Source: an uncultured Paenibacillaceae bacterium (GTDB lineage: Bacteria > Bacillota > Bacilli > Paenibacillales > CALAME01). From it: a stretch of DNA of 9,620 nucleotides. The notes beneath the pieces were generated by a model. It made no database searches. It saw only the letters and a list, made by a program, of their open reading frames with translations, and was not told where the DNA came from. This document shows positions 5,876-9,620 of the stretch, piece after piece. The DNA is taken from positions 1-9,620 of the forward strand of contig CALKAN010000250.1 in NCBI GenBank assembly GCA_937983035.1, in the 5' to 3' direction. Both the position numbers and the translations under genes were made by a program. How positions within the stretch are numbered: the first letter of the stretch is position 1; every line of letters begins with the position of its first letter.

Positions 5876-6844
5876 TCATTTCCACACTAACCGCTCTGCG
5901 ATCGCCTTAGCCATCCATTCAAAGCCTGCATCCGTTGGATGAAGTCCGTCAGTAAACATAAACCGGCTATGCGGAAGCAGCTCCAACCCATCGATCACCC
6001 GTACGTTCGGATGCGCCTGACAAGCGCGAACAATCGCATTCGTCATATCAGCAAATGTCCCCATTTTTTTAGGTTCATCGATGTCTTGACGCCACAATGG
6101 CGTGATCACATGAATCGGCGCCTCAGGATAAATCGCGGTCAGCCGCTCCATGTAAGCTTCCACCTTCTCCGAAAATTGCTGCAACGTGTCTAACCTTCCC
6201 CAATCGTTCGTTCCGTAAGCAACCGTAATGCAATCCGGAGAATACGGCAATGCCTCATCTAAACTGTCTGCTTCAAACACATATCCGCCTACGCCGTGAT
6301 TGATCACATTCGCTTGAAAATGGCGCGCCAATAACGTCGGATAAATGCGCGACGGATGAATGGCTTCAATGCCTTGCGTGATCGAATCCCCGAGACAGAG
6401 CAAATTTTTCTCATATGCCGGAGCCGGTTCGACGATCTGTCCTCCAAACCAAGCGATGCTGGAAAACATCAGTCCTGCGTTATGAGGCAAATAAAGCGTC
6501 ACCCGGCGCACTTCGCCCGCACGCTGCGGCAGCGGAATCCGGATCACGTATTCCTTCTGATTCACCGGTTCAAACCAAACGGAATCTGCTTTGGCGTCGT
6601 CAATGTATAAATCGAGCATCCCGTATGCTCTCGTAATCATCTCAACAGTGAACGCCAACTCAAGTTCAGCAGCATCTGTCATCACATCGATGCATATGCT
6701 CGCTTGTCCATAACTGCGAATCTCGTATCCTTCCTCTTTCGCATAAAGATCCAACTGCTTCTGAGTAAACCGCACCGGCGAAATTCCTGCCCGCCTTTCC
6801 ACTGCAGAAACGCAATTCCTGAAAATATTCGGATCGATATTCAT
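5876..6844 (-). CDS. Two-domain SGNH/GDSL-family esterase or hydrolase
   Basis: This 322-residue enzyme has an N-terminal beta-rich domain (about 1-140), with GMLDLYIDD near residue 75 that resembles the GxDLY domain found ahead of SGNH hydrolases. The SGNH catalytic domain follows. Its blocks are GDSITQG with nucleophile Ser154, GVGGYVF with oxyanion Gly186, YGTNDW with Asn213, and DGLHPTDAG with Asp299 and His302. All four catalytic blocks are intact. Related proteins deacetylate carbohydrates or cleave small esters, but the substrate here is unknown. There is no signal peptide, so it should be cytosolic. The open frame extends upstream to TTG codons. I chose the ATG at 6844, which has AAAGGAG about 10 nt upstream; the in-frame TTG at 6850 is closer to the same site and remains possible. 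It may be co-transcribed with the small membrane protein. Confidence 0.88.
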   Translation of the reverse strand: MNIDPNIFRNCVSAVERRAGISPVRFTQKQLDLYAKEEGYEIRSYGQASICIDVMTDAAELELAFTVEMITRAYGMLDLYIDDAKADSVWFEPVNQKEYVIRIPLPQRAGEVRRVTLYLPHNAGLMFSSIAWFGGQIVEPAPAYEKNLLCLGDSITQGIEAIHPSRIYPTLLARHFQANVINHGVGGYVFEADSLDEALPYSPDCITVAYGTNDWGRLDTLQQFSEKVEAYMERLTAIYPEAPIHVITPLWRQDIDEPKKMGTFADMTNAIVRACQAHPNVRVIDGLELLPHSRFMFTDGLHPTDAGFEWMAKAIAERLVWK

Positions 6845-6904
6845 CTCCAAATCTCTCCTTTCACAGTCCAATTGTATTCAATTCATCCATCATATGAAAG
6901 CTTG

Positions 6905-6929
6905 TGCAATCAAAAAATGCAATCAAAAA
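6905..6929. repeat. Tandem direct repeat TGCAATCAAAAA, two copies
   Basis: Two identical 12-mers (6905-6916 and 6918-6929) are spaced at a 13-bp period, about 60-85 bp upstream of the hydrolase start. On the coding strand each reads TTTTTGATTGCA. The position is suitable for an upstream promoter element or a regulator site, but no convincing -35/-10 pair could be fixed around it. Confidence 0.35.
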
Positions 6930-6998
6930 TCAACGACAACTCTCTGTCGCAGCGGGTTCAATCTTCGTCGCTCTTGGTTTGTGCAGAAAATATTCTTC

Positions 6999-7083
6999 AA
7001 AAAAATACGGTTGCTGCAGGGCCGGTCCAGCTCCTGAACCACAAGATCAGCAGTTGTGGAGCTGCAAGCACTGTCGCAACCGT
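6999..7083 (-). terminator. Large hairpin with seven U residues, probable terminator of the ABC operon
   Basis: In minus-strand RNA the outer stem pairs 7076-7083 with 7007-7014 (ACGGTTGC with GCAACCGT, 8 bp perfect). Inner pairings are CAGCTCC/GGAGCTG or TGCAG/CTGCA, plus CCACAA/TTGTGG around a 9-nt apical loop. A T-run at 6999-7005 follows, just two bases after the stem. It lies 56 nt downstream of the DUF4352 stop codon. At about 77 nt with internal bulges it is far larger than the other two terminators here, so it may also be the 3' end of a small RNA. Confidence 0.6.
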
Positions 7084-7139
7084 TGCATTCATTTTATTCA
7101 TTGAATCTTGATTTAACAGACCACTTTCCAAAACGCATT

Positions 7140-7511
7140 TTAATTTAAACGCAGTCTAAACTCTTCTGATTTTGATAACGATTTTTTCGAATATCTAAAT
7201 TCAAGCAGCTGATCGTCTTTCGGTATTTTAAAAGCGACCCAGCCTTTTTTCGTTCCGCCTGCCGCAAGTTCCCCGGAACCGAGATCATCATAATTGTTAT
7301 TCACGTCAATCAGCAAATAATTATCTTTAATTTCTCCGCTGCTCAGCACAACGCTGTAATCGTTCTGGCTGAAACGATAATCTTCGCCGCTCGTATTATT
7401 AATCTCCACATCAAATAAGATGAATTCTTGTCCTTCTTCTGCTTGAATATTTTCGCTTAATGCAGGAACTCGTCCGTTTTCCGTAATCGTGAAAGTCACT
7501 CCGTTAACCAC
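7140..7511 (-). CDS. DUF4352-like domain protein, N-terminus missing or frameshifted
   Basis: The 123-residue reading frame matches the immunoglobulin-like DUF4352 domain of secreted Bacillota lipoproteins. It shows VNGVTFTI, then FILFDVEINNTSGEDY in the middle, then the late GELAAGGTKKGWVAFKIPKD. Family members normally carry a signal peptide with a lipobox cysteine and a Ser/Thr-rich linker before the domain. Here the frame starts at a GTG with no ribosome binding site, and an in-frame TGA lies 21 nt upstream, so nothing precedes the domain. Only 63 nt separate it from the permease stop codon. A second frame through that gap encodes LEIVVEIDGKLNFFQFQCG and stops exactly at the junction, suggesting small frameshifts or a deletion. 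As it stands the product would be cytoplasmic and probably poorly translated. It may be a decaying gene. Confidence 0.6.
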   Translation of the reverse strand: MVNGVTFTITENGRVPALSENIQAEEGQEFILFDVEINNTSGEDYRFSQNDYSVVLSSGEIKDNYLLIDVNNNYDDLGSGELAAGGTKKGWVAFKIPKDDQLLEFRYSKKSLSKSEEFRLRLN

Positions 7512-7574
7512 ATTGAAATTGGAAAAAATTCAATTTGCCGTCAATCTCAACAACGATTTCCAAGCTTCATTTTA

Positions 7575-8309
7575 TTACTGGTCGCCGCTCATTTTTTTGC
7601 TGAATACAACCATTGCGATCACCAAAATGACAACCGCATAACCAATGACCCACCATAAATGCGGTAAAATTGCGGCATAATTCCCAGAAATGGCCGCTCT
7701 GCCCGCATCTACGGCATGCGCAAACGGCAGCGCGTAAGAAATCGTCTTGAACCAGCCGCCGACAAGGTTTAAATCAAACCAAGTGCCGCTCAGCCATGCA
7801 CTAAGATTAGTCAATAACGCGCCGCAAATGCCGCTGACTTGTTTTTCGTTAAAGAGGCTGCCTGCCAGCAGTCCAATTCCAATAAACAGAACGGCGGTTG
7901 GCATCAGCACAAGCAGAGATAACAAAACATTGGCGGTTGCCTCCAGCCCTAAAAAGAACGCAGCAATAAAGCATATGACCATCTGAAGAATCGCGATCGG
8001 CAGAAGCGGAAATGTATATCCCATCATGTAATCCGATGCAGACAACGGAGTAGTAAACAGCCGCATTAAAAATGAGGTGCCTCTGTCTTTAGCGATTAAC
8101 ATGCCCGAAAAGATTGAAATAAAAGAAAGGCCAAATACGACAATTCCCGGAATCAAATTATCGATGACAAACAATTCAACCGGAATGTTGGCTTGAATGG
8201 CTGATAACAAAAACAATACAACCAAAGGAAAACCGAGGCCGAATGCGATATTCAGCGGATCTCTCAAAATTTCTTTGCTGTTGCGCGAAGCAAATGTCAT
8301 TGCCCTCAT
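7575..8309 (-). CDS. ABC-2 type transporter permease
   Basis: This 244-residue membrane subunit belongs to an ABC-2 exporter and works with the ATPase encoded just upstream. Hydrophobic segments lie at about residues 20-38, 53-72, 98-120, 127-152, 158-176 and 217-236, the usual six helices. The pattern IPGIVVFGLSFISIFSG with a following KDRGTSFLMRLFTTPLS is typical of the drug/bacteriocin-export type. It begins 12 nt after the ATPase stop codon and has a strong AAGGAGG site 7 nt before its ATG, so the two are translated together. Substrate cannot be inferred. Multidrug, lantibiotic or lipid export are all known for this family. Confidence 0.92.
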   Translation of the reverse strand: MRAMTFASRNSKEILRDPLNIAFGLGFPLVVLFLLSAIQANIPVELFVIDNLIPGIVVFGLSFISIFSGMLIAKDRGTSFLMRLFTTPLSASDYMMGYTFPLLPIAILQMVICFIAAFFLGLEATANVLLSLLVLMPTAVLFIGIGLLAGSLFNEKQVSGICGALLTNLSAWLSGTWFDLNLVGGWFKTISYALPFAHAVDAGRAAISGNYAAILPHLWWVIGYAVVILVIAMVVFSKKMSGDQ

Positions 8310-8321
8310 TTTTTTCCCTCC

Positions 8322-9041
8322 TTATGATTTCACCAATTGCACAAACGCTTCCTCAAGCGTTTTGGCATTTGTATTCGCGAGCAATTGCGGCACCGTTCCC
8401 ACCGACTTTAATTTGCCTTCAGCCATAATGCCTATTCGATCCGAAAGCGCTTCGGCTTCTTCCATATAGTGCGTAGTAAGAATGACGGTCACTTTGCCTT
8501 TTAATTTCTCAATGGTTGTCCACAATTCGCGCCTGGAAATGACATCCAATCCCAAAGTAGGTTCATCCAGAAAGAGGATTTGCGGATCTGAAATCAAAGC
8601 CATGGCAATGCTGAGCCGCCTCTGCATCCCTCCGGATAATGTTGCGGCTTTGCTGTTGGAAACTTCTTTCAATCTAAATGTTTCTATCATTTCCTCCACC
8701 TTTGCATCGGCAGCTTTCTTGTCAAAACCGAAAATCTTAGCCACTAATTCAAGGTTCTCTTTTACAGACAAATTGCGCGCGACGGCCGTTTCTTGCGGTG
8801 AAACGCTGATCTTCTTCTTGACGGTTTGCGGTTCTGACACGATGCTGCTGCCGAGAATCGCTGCATCTCCTTCAGTCGGTTTGATCAAACATGTCAACAT
8901 CTTGATCGTTGTCGTCTTGCCTGCTCCATTGACACCGAGCAGAGAAAACAGTTCTCCTTGTTCTATGGATAAATTCAAGGAATCCACGGCGGTTTTATTT
9001 CGGAACTTTTTCGTCAAGCTCGTTGTTTGAATCGCAATCAT
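8322..9041 (-). CDS. ABC transporter ATP-binding protein
   Basis: This 239-residue nucleotide-binding subunit powers the adjacent ABC-2 permease. All canonical motifs are present: Walker A GVNGAGKT (36-43), Q loop Gln83 in SPQET, signature LSGGM (135-139), Walker B ILFLDE (155-160) with the D loop LGLD, and the switch His191 in TTHYMEEAE. The domain is the single, short CcmA/DrrA-like form common in drug and antibiotic exporters. Its ATG overlaps the regulator's stop codon (ATGA), with GGAGG 7 nt upstream inside the regulator gene. The operon order regulator, ATPase, permease indicates local control of export. Confidence 0.95.
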   Translation of the reverse strand: MIAIQTTSLTKKFRNKTAVDSLNLSIEQGELFSLLGVNGAGKTTTIKMLTCLIKPTEGDAAILGSSIVSEPQTVKKKISVSPQETAVARNLSVKENLELVAKIFGFDKKAADAKVEEMIETFRLKEVSNSKAATLSGGMQRRLSIAMALISDPQILFLDEPTLGLDVISRRELWTTIEKLKGKVTVILTTHYMEEAEALSDRIGIMAEGKLKSVGTVPQLLANTNAKTLEEAFVQLVKS

Positions 9042-9469
9042 TCCTCTTCCTCCTTATAAACTTGAGCTAAGAAAATTTCCTTCGCAAACTGCAAGAAGCC
9101 TTCATTTTTCACAATGGCAATGCCTTGTTCCTCATCACCCAGAACCAACAGGCTTTCCCCCGGGCGTATGTCGAATATTTCCCTTGCTTTTTTCGGAATC
9201 ACAATTTGACCCCGTTCTCCAACTTTCACTAATCCAAAAATGTGTTTCCCCTTCGGTCCGATGCCGTCTTTTTCGCTGTTATGATTGACTAAATCATCCA
9301 ATGTAATGCCGTACAATTTCGATAAAGCTAAACAATTTTGAATGTCTGGCACTGATTCTCCGTTCTCCCACTTTGCAACCGCTTGTCTCGAAACGCCAAT
9401 TTTTTCTGCGACTTCTTCTTGCGTATATTTGAATTTTTTCCTTAAATATTTTAAATTCATACTAATCAA
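9038..9469 (-). CDS. XRE-type HTH and AbrB-type two-domain transcriptional regulator
   Basis: The protein fuses two DNA-binding modules. An XRE/Cro-type helix-turn-helix lies at about residues 15-60 (YTQEEVAEKIGVSRQAVAKW, then YGITLDDL). A SpoVT/AbrB swapped-hairpin domain follows at about 79-123 (GERGQIVIPKKAREIFDI, then PGESLLVLGDEEQGIAIVK). It heads the ABC exporter operon and its stop overlaps the ATPase start by 4 nt, so it probably autoregulates that operon. Start choice is uncertain. The ATG at 9490 has no ribosome binding site and would sit at the predicted transcription start. The TTG at 9469 lies a good distance after AAAGGAAG. The ATG at 9460 gives the most family-like N-terminus (MNLKYLRKKF) but is 17 nt from that site. 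I used the TTG; the differences are 7-10 residues. Confidence 0.85.
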   Translation of the reverse strand: MISMNLKYLRKKFKYTQEEVAEKIGVSRQAVAKWENGESVPDIQNCLALSKLYGITLDDLVNHNSEKDGIGPKGKHIFGLVKVGERGQIVIPKKAREIFDIRPGESLLVLGDEEQGIAIVKNEGFLQFAKEIFLAQVYKEEEE

Positions 9470-9494
9470 ACAGATCACTTCCTTTGCCATGTTT

Positions 9495-9500
9495 ATGATA
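9495..9500 (-). promoter_or_regulatory. Possible -10 element of the regulator-ABC exporter operon
   Basis: TATCAT on the minus strand matches five of six -10 consensus positions and would start transcription near 9488, leaving room for the AAAGGAAG site. The -35 at 17 bp (GGCGTA) is poor, so the call is tentative. Confidence 0.3.
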
Positions 9501-9575
9501 CACCGTTTGATGCGAAATACGCCACCAACCTATGACAGCATCCCATGTTAATCTCAGTTGACAAAAAGAGGCGTT

Positions 9576-9617
9576 AATGATTGAAAAAAATATCAATCAT
9601 ATCATCCTAATGATTGA
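9576..9617. repeat. Three ATGATTGA octamers, two forming an inverted repeat
   Basis: ATGATTGA at 9577-9584 and its exact complement TCAATCAT at 9593-9600 form an 8-bp dyad around aaaaaata. A third copy, in the first orientation, is at 9610-9617, and the first and third both extend to AATGATTGA. Start-to-start distances are 16 and 17 bp. The cluster lies about 110-150 bp upstream of the exporter operon and may continue past the window edge. It resembles a multi-site operator, either for the XRE/AbrB regulator or for a gene to the right. Confidence 0.45.
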
Positions 9618-9620
9618 TTT

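Noticed and set aside
7007..7083. Integron attC-like site
   Set aside because: The outer arms read ACGGTTGC and GCAACCGT, which do not match the RYYYAAC/GTTRRRY core in the required orientation, and no integrase is present.
8482..9030. Plus-strand 182-codon open frame opposite the ABC ATPase
   Set aside because: It is an antisense shadow of an ATPase gene with all canonical motifs, and has no ribosome binding site.
9558..9563. Plus-strand TTGACA as a rightward promoter
   Set aside because: The hexamer is a perfect -35, but at 16-18 bp spacing the bases read ATTGAA, TTGAAA and TGAAAA, which are poor -10 elements, and no coding region is visible before the edge.

Overview
The window looks like chromosomal DNA of a low-to-moderate GC Gram-positive bacterium, most likely order Bacillales. 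Strong AAGGAGG-type ribosome binding sites, GTG/TTG start candidates, a BceRS-type two-component pair, a YxjG/YxjH-type methionine synthase homologue and hairpin-plus-U-run terminators point that way. I cannot name a genus. There are nine protein-coding genes, with no tRNA, rRNA, CRISPR array, insertion sequence or phage gene visible.

Layout. (1) 1-1661, plus strand: the 3' part of an OmpR-family response regulator overlapping by 4 nt a short intramembrane-sensing histidine kinase of the BceS/GraS type. The transporter such pairs usually work with is not in the window. (2) 1761-4012, minus strand: a LysR-type regulator followed by a MetE C-terminal-like (YxjG/YxjH) zinc methyltransferase. The methyltransferase has its own extended -10 promoter, and an inverted repeat overlapping that promoter is a plausible site for the neighbouring regulator. 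A terminator at 1694-1733 closes the gene. (3) 4173-5248, minus: a solitary carbamate kinase with its own terminator and two palindromes in its promoter region. (4) 5432-6844, minus: a small four-helix membrane protein of unknown function, preceded by a two-domain SGNH esterase/hydrolase. (5) 6999-9469, minus: a compact operon of a fused XRE/AbrB-type regulator, an ABC ATPase and an ABC-2 permease, followed by a DUF4352-like domain that has lost its N-terminus. It ends in an unusually large hairpin with seven U residues. A cluster of ATGATTGA octamers lies upstream of this operon at the right edge.

How the genes work together. Three local regulator-target pairs can be proposed: the kinase and response regulator (envelope-stress signalling), LysR with the methyltransferase (methionine/methyl metabolism), and the XRE/AbrB protein with the ABC exporter. 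I see no clear undescribed multi-gene system. The most useful follow-ups are the damaged 5' end of the DUF4352 gene, the large terminator-like hairpin, the palindromes at the methyltransferase and carbamate kinase promoters, and the octamer cluster.
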